This document shows positions 26,319 to 35,510 of a stretch of DNA of 57,188 nt, in pieces. The notes under the pieces are model-generated. The model had not been told where the DNA came from and did not search any database. It saw only the letters and a program-made list of their open reading frames with translations. This stretch comes from Virgisporangium aliadipatigenens (lineage in GTDB: Bacteria; Actinomycetota; Actinomycetes; Mycobacteriales; Micromonosporaceae): assembly GCF_016863615.1 (NCBI RefSeq), contig NZ_BOPF01000054.1, positions 1 to 57,188 on the forward strand. Direction: 5' to 3'. Position numbers and translations under genes: made by a program. Within the stretch, counting starts at the first letter, position 1. Each line of letters begins with the position of its first letter.

Positions 26319-26972
26319 CTAGTAGAGCGTCACCGTGATCGTGACGTTCGTGCAGGAGGCCGCGTAGCCGGTCAGCGCCGCCTTCTCCGCGGAGTCGACG
26401 GTGAGCGCCCACCGCTTCTTCACGGCCACCCACTCCTGGACGTACCGGCAGGTGGCGCCGCTGTTCGTGGGCATCCACTCGGCCGGGTCCCGGTCGCTCT
26501 TGGACTGGTTGACGCTGTCCTTGACGGCGACGAGGGCGCGGCTCTCGGTGAGGTCGTTCGCGTACGCCTGGCGCTTGGCGGTGGTCCAGCTGCGCGCGCC
26601 GGAGTCCCACGCCTCGGCCAACGCCACCATGTGGTCGATGTCCAGGTCGGAGGGGAGCGTGTAGTACGTGTTGTTGTAGTAGGAGTACCAGCGGCCGCCG
26701 GTGAGGGAGCAGCCGGAGCCGACCGTGGGCCTGGTGGTGGCCTCGGCGATGAGGACCTCGTAGCGGGTGTTGCAGCCGTCGCCGTCGGCGTCGATCCAGT
26801 GCGGGAAGAGGTCCCGGTTGTAGCCGGTGCGCACCTCGGTGGCGACGGTGAGCGAGGAGACCGCCGTGCGCAGCGGCGCGGAGTAGGTGGCGGCCTGCGC
26901 CGGGGCCGCCCAGGCGAACGTCGCCAGCAGCCCGCCGACCAGGGCCGCGATGGATAGCCGGGTCGGTGCCAT
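26319..26972 (-). CDS. Secreted HNH-family nuclease (DUF1524/GmrSD C-terminal type)
   Basis: 217 residues with a Sec signal peptide (MAPTRLSIAALVGGLLATF, cleavage near AQA-ATYS). The mature part has DADGDGCNTRYEVLIAE, the metal-binding core LDIDHMVALAEAWDSGA, and a later segment with NQSKSDRDPAEWMP, matching the secreted DUF1524/HNH proteins common in actinomycetes. It is expected to cut extracellular DNA for nutrient recovery or competition. Four cysteines (for example GCSLTGG, ATCRYV, ASCTNV) could form disulfides. It is alone on its strand between a terminator hairpin and the divergent SARP gene. Confidence 0.88.
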   Translation of the reverse strand: MAPTRLSIAALVGGLLATFAWAAPAQAATYSAPLRTAVSSLTVATEVRTGYNRDLFPHWIDADGDGCNTRYEVLIAEATTRPTVGSGCSLTGGRWYSYYNNTYYTLPSDLDIDHMVALAEAWDSGARSWTTAKRQAYANDLTESRALVAVKDSVNQSKSDRDPAEWMPTNSGATCRYVQEWVAVKKRWALTVDSAEKAALTGYAASCTNVTITVTLY

Positions 26973-27072
26973 GGAAGGTGCCTCCCTCGGTTCTGCGGAT
27001 ATGCAGTGAGACTCCGATAGGTGATAATCGATCTGTCATCGAGTTGTCATCACCGTCGCTCAGCATGAGATC

Positions 27073-29862
27073 TTGATCGAGTTCTATGTCTTGGGTCAGT
27101 TGCAGGTGTGGGCCGACGGCTCCCGCCTGCGACTACGCGGTACACGGCAGGAGCGGCTGTTGGCCGGCCTGCTGCTGGACTCTGGGCGCACCGTGCCGAT
27201 CGAGCGGCTCGCGGCCGCCGTCTGGGAGGACGAGCCACCGCCGACGGCCGAGCGCCAGGTGCGCAACCTCGCCGCGGACCTGCGGCGGCGCCTCGTAGCG
27301 GCGGGTGCGCCCGCGCAGACCATGGCCACCGAGCGGGCCGGGTACCGCATCGCCGTCGACGGGGACCGGCTCGACGCGGAGCGGTTCCACAAGCTCGTGG
27401 CCACCGCCCGGGCGGGCCGGGACAGCGATCCCGCGGGGGCGGTGGCGGCGTTCCGGGCGGCGCTGGCGTTGTGGCGCGGCGAGCTGCTCGACGGCCTCGG
27501 CGGCCGTCTCGTCGAGTCCGTCGCACCGGCGTGGACCGAGCGCCGCCTGGCCGCCTGGGAGGAGTGCCTTTCGCTGGAACTGGCGCTGGGCCGCCACGCC
27601 GACGTCGTCGCCGAGCTGAGCGAACTGGCGGTGCGGTACCCGTTCCGGGAACGGCTCACGGAGCTGGCGATGCTGGCGCTGTACCGCTGCGGCCGCCAGT
27701 CCGAGGCGCTCACCGCCTACCGGGAGCTGCGCTGCCGGCTGGCCGACGAGTTGGGCGTGGACCCCACCGGCGACGTGACCCGGCTGCACGAGGCGATCCT
27801 GCGCCGGGACGTGGCACCCCGCGAGGCCGAGCAGGCCGCCCAGGCACCGCGCCCCGCGCAGCTTCCCGCGCGGCCGCCGACGTTCGTGGGGCGCGACGCC
27901 GAGCTGGCCGTGCTCGACGCGCTCGCCGCGCGCACGGCCGCGGAAGGAGCGGAGGGCGCCGGCGCGGTCGGCGCGATCACCGGGACGGCCGGCGTGGGCA
28001 AGACGGCGCTGGCCGTGCACTGGTCGCACCGCGCCGCCGAACGCTTCCCCGACGGCCAGCTCTACGTGGACCTGCACGGGTTCGAGCCCTCGGGCACACA
28101 CGTGTCGGCCGGTGAGGCGGTGCGTGGTTTCCTGGACGCGCTCGGGGTTTCCGGGCCGCGCGTGCCGGACGGGGAGGCCGCGCAGGCCGCCCTGTACCGG
28201 ACCCTCCTCAGTGGACGGAGGATGCTGGTCGTCCTCGACAACGCGCGGGACGCCGCGCACGTGCGGCCGCTGTTACCCGGCAGCGGCACGTGCATGGTGC
28301 TGGTCACCAGTCGCGACGAGCTGACCGGGCTGGTCGCCGTCGCCGACGCACGGCCGCTGCCGATGAAGCTCTTCTCCTCCTCGGAGGCCACCGACCTGCT
28401 GACCCGGCGGATCGGCAAGGAGCGGGTCACCGCCGAGCCGGACGCGGTCGACGCGATCGTCCGCCGCTGCGCCGGACTCCCGCTGGCGCTGGCCATCACC
28501 GCGGCGCGGGCCGCGACGCGCCCCGGCTTCGACCTCTCTTCCTTGGCGGGGGAACTGCGTGACGCCAACGGTTTCCCGGCGGGTCCGCTCTCCGGCACCG
28601 ACCCGGCGACCGACATCGCCTCGGTGTTCGACTGGTCCTACCGCACGCTGCGGCCCGAGGCGGCCCGGCTGTTCCGCCTCATCGGGGTGCACCCGGGCAC
28701 CGACGTGACCGCGGCGGCGGCGGCCAGCCTCGCGGGCGTCGGCGTCGAGGAGTCCGAACGCCTCCTGCGCGACCTCGCCCGCGGGCATCTCGTCGCCGAG
28801 CCGGTGCCGGGCCGGTTCGCGGCGCACGACCTGCTGCGCGCGTACGCCGCCCATCTGGCGCACGCCCACGAGCCGCCGGCCGAACGCACGAATGCCGTGC
28901 GGCGCGTGCTCGACCACTACCTGCGCACCGCCCACGCCGCCACGCTCCTGCTCAACCCGCGCCGCGACGCCGTCCCGCTGGTCGAACCCCTCCCGGGAGT
29001 CATTCCCCAGGTGCTGTGCACGACCGATGCGGCGCTCAGGTGGTTCACCGAGGAACACGACACGCTGCTCGCGGCCGTGACCGCCGCGGCGGACCTGGGA
29101 CTGGACGCGCACGCCTGGCAACTGGCCTGGGCCTACGCGCCGATCCTGGACCGGCGCGGCTACTGGCGGGACTGGATCGCGGTGCAGGAGGTGGCCCTCG
29201 ACGCGGCGCGGCGCCTCGGCGACCTGCGCGGACAGGCGGACGGGCACCGGCACCTCGCGGGCGCGCTCGGCCGGCTGGGCCGCTACGACGAGGCGAGCGC
29301 GCACTACACGCGGGCGTTGGAGCTGTACCAGGAGCTGGCCGACGGCACCGGCGAGGCCAACATGCTCATCAATCTCAGCTGGGTCTTCGAACAGCAGGGG
29401 CGGCACCGCGACGCGCTCGCCGCGACGCTGCGCTCCCTGGACATCTTCCGCGCGGCGGGCAACCGCACCGGCGAGGCCGTCGCGCTGAACGCCACCGGCT
29501 GGCACCTGGCGCATCTGGAGGAGTTCGCCGACGCGGCCGACTACTGCGGGCGGGCGCTGGCCCTGCACGAGGCGCTGGAGAACCCGGTGGGCGCCGGCAA
29601 CACGTTCGACAGCCTGGGTTTCATCCGGCACCGCCTCGGCGACCTCGACGGCGCGGCCGAGGCGTACGCCCGTTCCCTCGAAATCTTCCGCCGGGTCGGC
29701 GACCGCTACAGCGAGGCCTGCGCGATGGCCCACATCGGCGACGTCCTGTACGCGGCCGGCACACCCGTCGCCGCCCGGAACGCCTGGCGCGACGCGCTCG
29801 CCGTCTTCGAACGCTTCTCCCCGCGCGACGCCGAACGGATCAGGGTGAAGCTGCTGCAGTAG
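27073..29862 (+). CDS. AfsR/SARP-type regulator (BTAD + NB-ARC + TPR)
   Basis: 929 residues. Residues 1-90 are an OmpR-like winged helix (MIEFYVLGQLQVWADG, then RQVRNLAADLRRRL). A bacterial transcriptional activator domain extends to about 250 (LWRGELLDGLGG, ELAVRYPFRERLTELAMLALYRCGRQSEAL). The NB-ARC ATPase (280-560) has P-loop TGTAGVGKTAL near 302-312 and VVLDNARDA. TPR repeats fill the C-terminus (YDEASAHYTRALELYQELAD and similar). Such proteins activate secondary-metabolite or morphogenesis genes. The start is TTG 27073; no in-frame ATG or GTG lies near it. The target cluster is not evident. Confidence 0.92.
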   Translation: MIEFYVLGQLQVWADGSRLRLRGTRQERLLAGLLLDSGRTVPIERLAAAVWEDEPPPTAERQVRNLAADLRRRLVAAGAPAQTMATERAGYRIAVDGDRLDAERFHKLVATARAGRDSDPAGAVAAFRAALALWRGELLDGLGGRLVESVAPAWTERRLAAWEECLSLELALGRHADVVAELSELAVRYPFRERLTELAMLALYRCGRQSEALTAYRELRCRLADELGVDPTGDVTRLHEAILRRDVAPREAEQAAQAPRPAQLPARPPTFVGRDAELAVLDALAARTAAEGAEGAGAVGAITGTAGVGKTALAVHWSHRAAERFPDGQLYVDLHGFEPSGTHVSAGEAVRGFLDALGVSGPRVPDGEAAQAALYRTLLSGRRMLVVLDNARDAAHVRPLLPGSGTCMVLVTSRDELTGLVAVADARPLPMKLFSSSEATDLLTRRIGKERVTAEPDAVDAIVRRCAGLPLALAITAARAATRPGFDLSSLAGELRDANGFPAGPLSGTDPATDIASVFDWSYRTLRPEAARLFRLIGVHPGTDVTAAAAASLAGVGVEESERLLRDLARGHLVAEPVPGRFAAHDLLRAYAAHLAHAHEPPAERTNAVRRVLDHYLRTAHAATLLLNPRRDAVPLVEPLPGVIPQVLCTTDAALRWFTEEHDTLLAAVTAAADLGLDAHAWQLAWAYAPILDRRGYWRDWIAVQEVALDAARRLGDLRGQADGHRHLAGALGRLGRYDEASAHYTRALELYQELADGTGEANMLINLSWVFEQQGRHRDALAATLRSLDIFRAAGNRTGEAVALNATGWHLAHLEEFADAADYCGRALALHEALENPVGAGNTFDSLGFIRHRLGDLDGAAEAYARSLEIFRRVGDRYSEACAMAHIGDVLYAAGTPVAARNAWRDALAVFERFSPRDAERIRVKLLQ

Positions 29863-29868
29863 ACGCGT

Positions 29869-29902
29869 GGAGAGGTGCGACCCCCCAGGACCGCACCTCT
29901 CC
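29869..29902. terminator. Bidirectional hairpin between SARP and chitinase genes
   Basis: GGAGAGGTGCG (29869-29879) pairs exactly with CGCACCTCTCC (29892-29902) around a 12-base C-rich loop. It sits between the convergent SARP and chitinase stops and can serve both. Confidence 0.8.
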
Positions 29903-29923
29903 CCTCCCCTGTAGCAAAGCTCG

Positions 29924-31054
29924 TCAGCAGGACAGGTTTCCGCCGGGGCTCACGCCCAGGATGCCCGCGAACTTGTTGTAGGCGTTGATCCGGCTCTGCA
30001 CCTGGTCCGGGTGGGCGCCGGCGCACTCGATGCTGTTGATGGCGCGGATCGTCACGCCGAACCCGTGCCCGCCGGACATCGCGGCGTGCGAGGTCATGCC
30101 GGCGGCGCCGGTGCCGGTCATCCAGTACCAGATGCCGGTCATCCAGGAGACCGACGAGTCCGTGGCGACCAGGTTCGGGTTGCCCAGCAGGTCGATGCCG
30201 AGCGCGTCGCCGGCCGCCTTGTAGTTGAAGTTCCAGCTGAGCTGGATCGGGCCGCGGCCGTGGTAGGCCGTCTGGCCGGCCGGGCAGCCGTAGGGCTGGC
30301 TGCGGTCGCAGTAGTTGCCCCAGACCGCCTGGTTGATCTCGTCGACGTGCACGAGGCCGCCGGTCTCGTGGTTGACGTTCGCGAGGAACGCCGCCGCTTC
30401 CTGCTTCTTGCGGGTGTCGTCACCGGTGTTCGCGAACGCGGGGTACTTCTTCAGCGCGGTGACGAGGCCGGCGTACGTGTAGAAGTCCTGCCGGCGACCC
30501 GGGAACATCGCGTTGAACTGCGCCTCGCTGACCACGAAGCCGGAGGTGTTGCCGCCGCCGGTGTTGCCGCCGCCGGGGTTGGTACCCCCGCCGCCCGTGC
30601 AGGAGAACGGCGACCAGAACCAGGTGCTGATCACCGGGTCGTAGCCGGGGTTCTCATGCGTCGCCTTGTAGTACTGGCCGTTCGTGTACTTCACGATCGA
30701 GCCCTCGGCGTAGAACTGTCCGGCGGCCCAGTTCGGGTAGTTGCACTGGGTGCCCGGGTTGGTGCCGGGGTTGGTGCCCCCGCCGCTGCTGCCGCTGCAC
30801 TGGCCGTTGTCCTTCCAGACCTGCGAACCGCCGGTGCTCGGCGCCTCGAACTGGGTCCACCACTTGGCGATCCAGTTGCGGCCGTTGTAGGAGACCTTGG
30901 CGCCGCCGGTGTACACCGCGTCGTTCTTGTACGCGGCGGCGCATGCCTCGGCGGCGTTCGACGCCGTCATCGGCAGGATCGCGGCCGCGGCGGCGGCGAC
31001 GAGCACGGCAGTGAAGCCGAGAATGCTCAGAGAGCGCTTTCTGGACATGTTCAC
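29924..31054 (-). CDS. Secreted GH19 chitinase with two chitin-binding modules
   Basis: 376 residues. The signal peptide (MNMSRKRSLSILGFTAVLVA, cleavage near SNA-AEA) is followed by two CBM5/12 modules (about 36-86 and 104-152; landmarks VYTGGAKVSYNGRNWIAKWW and WAAGQFYAEGSIVKYTNGQYYKA), each before a Gly/Thr/Pro-rich linker. The GH19 catalytic domain (about 172-376) has the acid Glu in VNHETGG and the conserved YHGRGPIQLSWNFNY. It hydrolyses chitin with inversion and is typical of actinomycete antifungal or nutrient enzymes. It ends in NLSC. A LacI-like half-palindrome (AGAGCGCTTTCT) lies across the first codons. Confidence 0.95.
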   Translation of the reverse strand: MNMSRKRSLSILGFTAVLVAAAAAAILPMTASNAAEACAAAYKNDAVYTGGAKVSYNGRNWIAKWWTQFEAPSTGGSQVWKDNGQCSGSSGGGTNPGTNPGTQCNYPNWAAGQFYAEGSIVKYTNGQYYKATHENPGYDPVISTWFWSPFSCTGGGGTNPGGGNTGGGNTSGFVVSEAQFNAMFPGRRQDFYTYAGLVTALKKYPAFANTGDDTRKKQEAAAFLANVNHETGGLVHVDEINQAVWGNYCDRSQPYGCPAGQTAYHGRGPIQLSWNFNYKAAGDALGIDLLGNPNLVATDSSVSWMTGIWYWMTGTGAAGMTSHAAMSGGHGFGVTIRAINSIECAGAHPDQVQSRINAYNKFAGILGVSPGGNLSC

Positions 31055-31116
31055 CTTTGGGGGACAGGCATCGACTGGGATGCCATACCTAATCCCGGGA
31101 ACGGTGACCGGGTCAA

Positions 31117-31152
31117 CGTTCCTTAAAGGCTTTTGGAGTCCGTTAAGGAACG
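31117..31152. promoter_or_regulatory. Inverted repeat between DJ-1 and chitinase genes
   Basis: CGTTCCTTAA (31117-31126) is exactly complementary to TTAAGGAACG (31143-31152) around 16 bases. It lies just after the stop of the minus-strand DJ-1-type gene and 63 bp upstream of the chitinase start. It may be a terminator for the former, an operator for the latter, or both. No U-tract follows. Confidence 0.5.
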
Positions 31153-31156
31153 ACCC

Positions 31157-31855
31157 TCACGACGTCCACACAATGCCACGGCTTTCGTACTCAAGGACGT
31201 TCTCGCAGGCGATCGCGACGTCCGCGCCGAGTTCTCGACGTACCAGGTGCAGCGCCAGTTCGAGTCCCGACGTGACACCCGCGGCGGTCACCAGATCGCG
31301 GTCGTCCACCACGCGCGCGTCCTTGACGACGCCGCCCCGGCGGGCCAGTTCCGCCTTGGCACCCGTGTGCGTGGTGCAGGGGCGGCCGCTCGTCAGGCCG
31401 GCGGCGGCCAGGACGATCGCGCCGGTGCACAGCGACGAGACGGTCAGGCCCCGCCGCGGGGCGGCGGCGGCGAGCAGGCGCGGCAGCGTTCCCTCGTTGA
31501 TCTCGGCCCAGATGCCGGGTTCGTTCGGCCGGCCGAAGCCGCCGCCGGGCACCACCAGCAGATCCGCCTCGCGCGGCGCCCAGCCGTTCGCCACCTCGAC
31601 CCTGGTGCCCCAGCTCGCCGTCACCACGCGCGGGCCGGTGGCCGTCACGTAGGAGACCCGCGCGGCGCCGCCGCTGAGCCGGCCGGCGAGCGAGAACACC
31701 TCGTACGGGGCGGTGTAGTCCTGCTCCTCCGCGCCGTCGAACATGACGACCTGCACGCGCAGCGGCCGGCCGGCGCTCCGGTTCGACGCGGCGGCGACGG
31801 CCGGGCCGGTCAGCGGTGCCGCGGCGGCCGCGCCCAGCAGGGTCCTGCGCTCCAT
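31157..31855 (-). CDS. DJ-1/PfpI-family protein with export signal
   Basis: 232 residues. MERRTLLGAAAAAPLTGPAVAAA looks like an export signal with twin-Arg character. The mature part is a class I glutamine-amidotransferase-like fold: LRVQVVMFDGAEEQDYTAPYEVFSL, DLLVVPGGGFG, and the nucleophile elbow SSLCTGAIVLAAAGL with the reactive Cys. Family members include isonitrile hydratases, chaperone-glyoxalases and AraC-type sensor domains; there is no DNA-binding domain here. The ATG at 31855 has GGGAGGA before it, better than the upstream in-frame ATG at 31885. It is downstream of the LysR gene with a 26-bp gap, likely one transcript. Confidence 0.8.
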   Translation of the reverse strand: MERRTLLGAAAAAPLTGPAVAAASNRSAGRPLRVQVVMFDGAEEQDYTAPYEVFSLAGRLSGGAARVSYVTATGPRVVTASWGTRVEVANGWAPREADLLVVPGGGFGRPNEPGIWAEINEGTLPRLLAAAAPRRGLTVSSLCTGAIVLAAAGLTSGRPCTTHTGAKAELARRGGVVKDARVVDDRDLVTAAGVTSGLELALHLVRRELGADVAIACENVLEYESRGIVWTS

Positions 31856-31881
31856 TTTTCCTCCCGAGGAATTGACGCCTG

Positions 31882-32745
31882 TCATTCAGTCGTTTCCCGG
31901 GCGGAGAAAGTTCCCGCGTCGATGAATGCGCGCACGCGGGCGGTGGCGCGGGTCGTGCGCCACACCGGACCCCACTCCAGTGGGGGCGCGTCGCGCAGCG
32001 GGACATAGATGACGTCGGGACGGGCGTGGAATTCGGCCGCGTGGGCGCCGACGACGAACGCGCCCCGGCCGGCACCGACCAGCGTGAGCACCTCCTGGAA
32101 GGTCTCCGCCCGTGGGCCGTTTGCGGTCGGGCCCACCGAGCACGGCGCATCGACCATCGGTTGACCGGTCAGCTCGGCCACGGACACGGCACCCCGCCGC
32201 GCCCACGGGTGCCGCACCGACACGGCCAGCATCCGCCGTTCGGACAGGAGCACGGGGCCGGCGGTGAGGCCCGGGCCCTCGATCGGGAAACAGCCCAGCA
32301 GCAGGTCGATCCCGTCGTCCGACTCGTCGGCGAGACGTTCCGCGGCGCCGCCGATGTGTACCTCGCGCAGCCGCACCGCGCAGTCCCGGTACCGGCGCCG
32401 GAACGCCTCCCCCGCCCGCATCGCCAACTGTCCCGCCGCCGCGCCGACGAACCCGACGCGCAGCTCTCCGGTGAGGCCACGCCCGTCGGCGACCGCCCTC
32501 GCCAGGCCGGCCCTGATCTGCTGATACGCCGGGCGCAGGTCCTCCTCCAGCCGCCGGCCGGTCGACGTCAGCGCCACCCGGCGACTGGTGCGCACGAACA
32601 GCGGCACGCCGACGCGGCGTTCGAGGGCGCGCACGAGCTGGCTGACCCGCGCCGTCGTCAGGCCCAGGTGCGCCGCCGTGCGGCCGAAGTGCAGCTCCCG
32701 CGCCAGCACCAGGAACGCCTCCAGCTCCTGCCGTTCCATCTCCAC
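31882..32745 (-). CDS. LysR-family transcriptional regulator
   Basis: 287 residues. The N-terminal winged helix-turn-helix (ELEAFLVLARELHFGRTAAHLGLTTARVSQLVRALERRVGVPLFVRTSRRVALTSTG) is classical LysR. The effector domain (90-287) begins at GELRVGFVGAAAGQL. It shares a transcript with the DJ-1 gene and is divergent from a SnoaL-like gene across 83 bp that contain a 7-bp inverted repeat suited to a LysR dimer. The effector is unknown. Confidence 0.9.
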   Translation of the reverse strand: MEMERQELEAFLVLARELHFGRTAAHLGLTTARVSQLVRALERRVGVPLFVRTSRRVALTSTGRRLEEDLRPAYQQIRAGLARAVADGRGLTGELRVGFVGAAAGQLAMRAGEAFRRRYRDCAVRLREVHIGGAAERLADESDDGIDLLLGCFPIEGPGLTAGPVLLSERRMLAVSVRHPWARRGAVSVAELTGQPMVDAPCSVGPTANGPRAETFQEVLTLVGAGRGAFVVGAHAAEFHARPDVIYVPLRDAPPLEWGPVWRTTRATARVRAFIDAGTFSARETTE

Positions 32746-32751
32746 CCCCGT

Positions 32752-32778
32752 CGATCGTCAAGCCCGGCTTCACGATCG
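32752..32778. promoter_or_regulatory. Probable LysR operator
   Basis: CGATCGT (32752-32758) and ACGATCG (32772-32778) form an exact inverted repeat with 13-bp spacing in the intergenic region between the LysR and SnoaL-like genes. The spacing and interrupted dyad fit a LysR-type site controlling both directions. Inferred from position and symmetry only. Confidence 0.5.
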
Positions 32779-32828
32779 TTGCAGGGACGGCCGTTGATCC
32801 GCGCCGCCGGCGGCACGACCGTGGAGGC

Positions 32829-33317
32829 ATGTACGTCACATCCGAACGCGCACTCGCCACGGCCTCCGCCGAAGAGCTGCGCGACCGCGTCGAAGTGGTC
32901 GACGCCCTGTACCGCTTCGGGCTCGGGCAGGACCTGCGCGACCGCGACCTGTTCGCGTCGGCGTTCGCGGTCGACGCCACGCTCGACTTCCGGCCGGCGG
33001 CCGCCCGCTGGGGAGCCGAGGTGCCGCTGATGACCGGCCGGGACGCGATCGTCGACACGATCCTCGGCAGGTTCGCCGGGCGGGTCGACACCACGCACGT
33101 GGTCACCAACCCGCGCGTGCGCCTCGACGGCGACGCCGCCCGGCTCACCGCCCTCGTGGAGGCCCAGCACCTGTTGAGCGCCGACCACGCCGTACACGCC
33201 CTGCTGAAGAACCTCTACGACGTCGCACTTGTTCGGGACGGTTCGCGCTGGGTGGTGCGCTCCATGCGGATCGAGAACGTCTGGTACACCGGCACCCCGG
33301 CCGCGATCTTCGCCTGA
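32829..33317 (+). CDS. SnoaL-like (NTF2-fold) protein
   Basis: 162 residues. The pattern DRVEVVDALYRFGLGQDLRDRDLFASAFAVDATLDF, then VTNPRVRLDGDAARLTALVEAQHLL and WVVRSMRIENVWYTGTP, is that of SnoaL-type cone-barrel proteins, a fold used for cyclases, isomerases and dehydratases. It probably acts on the ligand sensed by the divergent LysR regulator. No specific reaction can be assigned. Confidence 0.8.
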   Translation: MYVTSERALATASAEELRDRVEVVDALYRFGLGQDLRDRDLFASAFAVDATLDFRPAAARWGAEVPLMTGRDAIVDTILGRFAGRVDTTHVVTNPRVRLDGDAARLTALVEAQHLLSADHAVHALLKNLYDVALVRDGSRWVVRSMRIENVWYTGTPAAIFA

Positions 33318-33373
33318 GGACTGAATTCCCGGGACGGATGTGCGGGCCCGCCCGATGCGGCAGGGTCGTTCCC

Positions 33374-34174
33374 ATGATCGAACTGCGCGGCGTGGGCAAG
33401 CGCTACCCGGGCCGCCCGGCCGTCCTGCGCGGCGTCGACCTGACCCTGCGGCCTCGCGACATCGTCGCCGTCACCGGGGGGAACGGCTCCGGCAAGTCCA
33501 CCCTCCTGCGCATCGTCGCCGGGGTGTCGCGACCCAGCACCGGCACGGTCACCGGCCGGCCCGCACCCGTCGGCTGGGTGCCCGAACGCTTCCCGGCGCA
33601 GCAGCGCGTCTCCGCCCGCGACTACCTCACGCACCACGGCCGGATCCGGGGCCTCGACACGCATCGGGCCCGCCGCCGCGCCGGCGAACTCCTCGACCGG
33701 CTCGCACTCGTGGGCGGCGACGCGACCCGGCTGCGCGACCTGTCCAAGGGCAACGCGCAGAAGGTGGCGCTGGCGCAGGCTCTGGTCGTTCCACCGGAGC
33801 TCTTGGTACTGGACGAACCCTGGAGCGGCCTCGACGCCTCGGCGCACGCGACGCTGCGGGAGCTCATCGCCGACGTGGCCGGCGCGGGCGGCACGGTCGT
33901 CCTCACCGACCACCGGGAGGCGGTGCTCGAGGCGACCGCGACCGTGGTGCACCACATCGACGGCGGCCGGCTCGTCGCCCGAACGTCCACAGTGGACACC
34001 GCCGTCGTCGACCTGGCCGGCTCCGGGCCGCCGCCGTGGCGCGGCATGCCGGGGGTGTTCGAGGCGCACCGCGACGGCGGCGTGGTGCGGATCCGGGTCG
34101 ACGGCGCCCGCTGCGACGAACTCCTCGCCGTGGCGCTGCACGAGGGCTGGTCGGTGCGCGGGGTGCGGCGGTGA
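33374..34174 (+). CDS. ABC transporter ATPase
   Basis: 266 residues. Walker A is GGNGSGKST, the signature is LRDLSKGNAQKVALAQAL (SKGN variant of LSGGQ), Walker B is LLVLDEPWSGLD, and the switch His is in VVLTDHRE. It is an export-type ATPase with Asp-Glu catalytic dyad intact. The start is ATG 33374 (MIELRGVGKRY); the upstream extension is not family-like. Its stop overlaps the permease GTG start. A GTCCACAGTGGAC palindrome lies at 33985. Confidence 0.92.
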   Translation: MIELRGVGKRYPGRPAVLRGVDLTLRPRDIVAVTGGNGSGKSTLLRIVAGVSRPSTGTVTGRPAPVGWVPERFPAQQRVSARDYLTHHGRIRGLDTHRARRRAGELLDRLALVGGDATRLRDLSKGNAQKVALAQALVVPPELLVLDEPWSGLDASAHATLRELIADVAGAGGTVVLTDHREAVLEATATVVHHIDGGRLVARTSTVDTAVVDLAGSGPPPWRGMPGVFEAHRDGGVVRIRVDGARCDELLAVALHEGWSVRGVRR

Positions 34175-34815
34175 CCGCACTCGTGCGCTACACGCTGTCC
34201 ATGACGGTGCACGGTCAGGCGTACCTGCCGCCGCTGATCCTGTGGGCGTCGGCGGTGGTGGTCCTGACGATGAACGACCTCGGCCCCCTGACGGGCTCGT
34301 ACGCGGCGTGCGCGATGACGCTGTTCGTCTGCCTGACCTGGCTCACCGCCGTGCAGGTGAACACCGAGTCGCAGACCCAGCGGGCGATGACCGCCGTCGC
34401 CGCCGGCGGCCTCCCGCGGGTCTTCGTCGCCCACGTGCTCGCGGCGCTCGTCTTCTCCGCGGCCCTCACCGCCGTGGGACTGGTGTTCCCGATCGTCGCC
34501 GGAACCCACACCGTCACGGCCGCGGACGTCGCGATCGGCGCCACCGCCCAGGGGATCTGCGCGGTGACCGGGATCGCGGCGGGGCTGCTCTGTTCGCGGC
34601 CGGTCGTGCCGCGCACGGGCTACGCGGTCGTGCTCGCGCTGCTGCTCGACGGGTTCCTGCTGATCGCCAACGCGGTGCCGCCGGTGGGCCCGGTCGTGCG
34701 CGGGCTGAACGCCGGGATCCCGCCCGGGCGTCTGGCCGGACACGCGGCGGTGGCGGTGGCGCTGCTGGTGCTCGCGGTCGCGACGGCTTCGGCGGTAGCG
34801 TCCCGCCGCGACTGA
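34171..34815 (+). CDS. ABC transporter membrane subunit
   Basis: 214 residues with about six hydrophobic segments (for example YLPPLILWASAVVVLTM, SYAACAMTLFVCLTWLTAV, VFVAHVLAALVFSAALTAVG, AVVLALLLDGFLLIANAVPP). It overlaps the ATPase gene (GTGA) and must be its partner in a small efflux or self-resistance exporter. The convergent two-component genes downstream are likely regulators. Substrate unknown. Confidence 0.85.
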   Translation: MTALVRYTLSMTVHGQAYLPPLILWASAVVVLTMNDLGPLTGSYAACAMTLFVCLTWLTAVQVNTESQTQRAMTAVAAGGLPRVFVAHVLAALVFSAALTAVGLVFPIVAGTHTVTAADVAIGATAQGICAVTGIAAGLLCSRPVVPRTGYAVVLALLLDGFLLIANAVPPVGPVVRGLNAGIPPGRLAGHAAVAVALLVLAVATASAVASRRD

Positions 34816-34850
34816 GCCGCCCTCGCCCGCTACCCGCCGGCGGCGGGTGA

Positions 34851-35510
34851 TCAGACCAGGCCGGCCTCGTGGGCGAGGATCACCAGGCGGATCCGGTCCC
34901 GGGCGTCGAGCTTCGTCAGGAGCCGGCTCACGTGGGACTTCACCGTCGCGACCGTCAGGTGCAGCGCCTCGGCGATCTCCGCGTTCGACAGGCCGGTGGC
35001 GATCAGCATGAGGATCTCGCGTTCGCGGTCGGTGAGGCGTTCCAGTGGTGCCGCAGCCGGCCGCGGAGCGGCGCTCCCGCGCACGAACGTGTCCACCAGC
35101 CGGCGGGTCACCGACGGGGCGAGCAGCGCCTCCCCGGCCGCCACGACGCGGATCGCCGCCAGCAGGTCCGCCGGCGGAGCCGTCTTCAGCAGGAAGCCGC
35201 TCGCCCCGGCGCGCAGCGCCGCGTACACGTAGGCGTCCAGGTCGAACATCGTCAGGATCAGCACCCGCACCCCGGCCGTCGCCGGGTCGGCGCAGATCCG
35301 CCGGGTCGCCTCGATGCCGTCGAGGTCCGGCATCCGCACGTCCATCAGGACGACGTCCGGGCGTTCCGCCCGAGCCGTGGCCACCGCCGCGTGCCCGGTC
35401 CCCGCCTCCCCCACGACCGTCATCCCCGGTTCATGGTCGATGAGGAACGTGAAACTGCCCCGCAGCAGCGCCTGATCGTCCGCCACGAGCACACGCACGT
35501 CGTCGGTCAC
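34851..35510 (-). CDS. NarL/LuxR-type response regulator
   Basis: 219 residues. The receiver domain (1-120) starts VRVLVADDQALLRGSFTFLID, with the phosphoacceptor Asp in DVVLMDVRMPDLDG and Lys in FLLKTAPP. The C-terminal GerE HTH is LTDREREILMLIATGLSNAEIAEALHLTVATVKSHVSRLL. It overlaps the histidine-kinase gene by 4 bp (kinase upstream), so the pair is co-translated. Probably controls the adjacent ABC exporter. Confidence 0.95.
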   Translation of the reverse strand: MTDDVRVLVADDQALLRGSFTFLIDHEPGMTVVGEAGTGHAAVATARAERPDVVLMDVRMPDLDGIEATRRICADPATAGVRVLILTMFDLDAYVYAALRAGASGFLLKTAPPADLLAAIRVVAAGEALLAPSVTRRLVDTFVRGSAAPRPAAAPLERLTDREREILMLIATGLSNAEIAEALHLTVATVKSHVSRLLTKLDARDRIRLVILAHEAGLV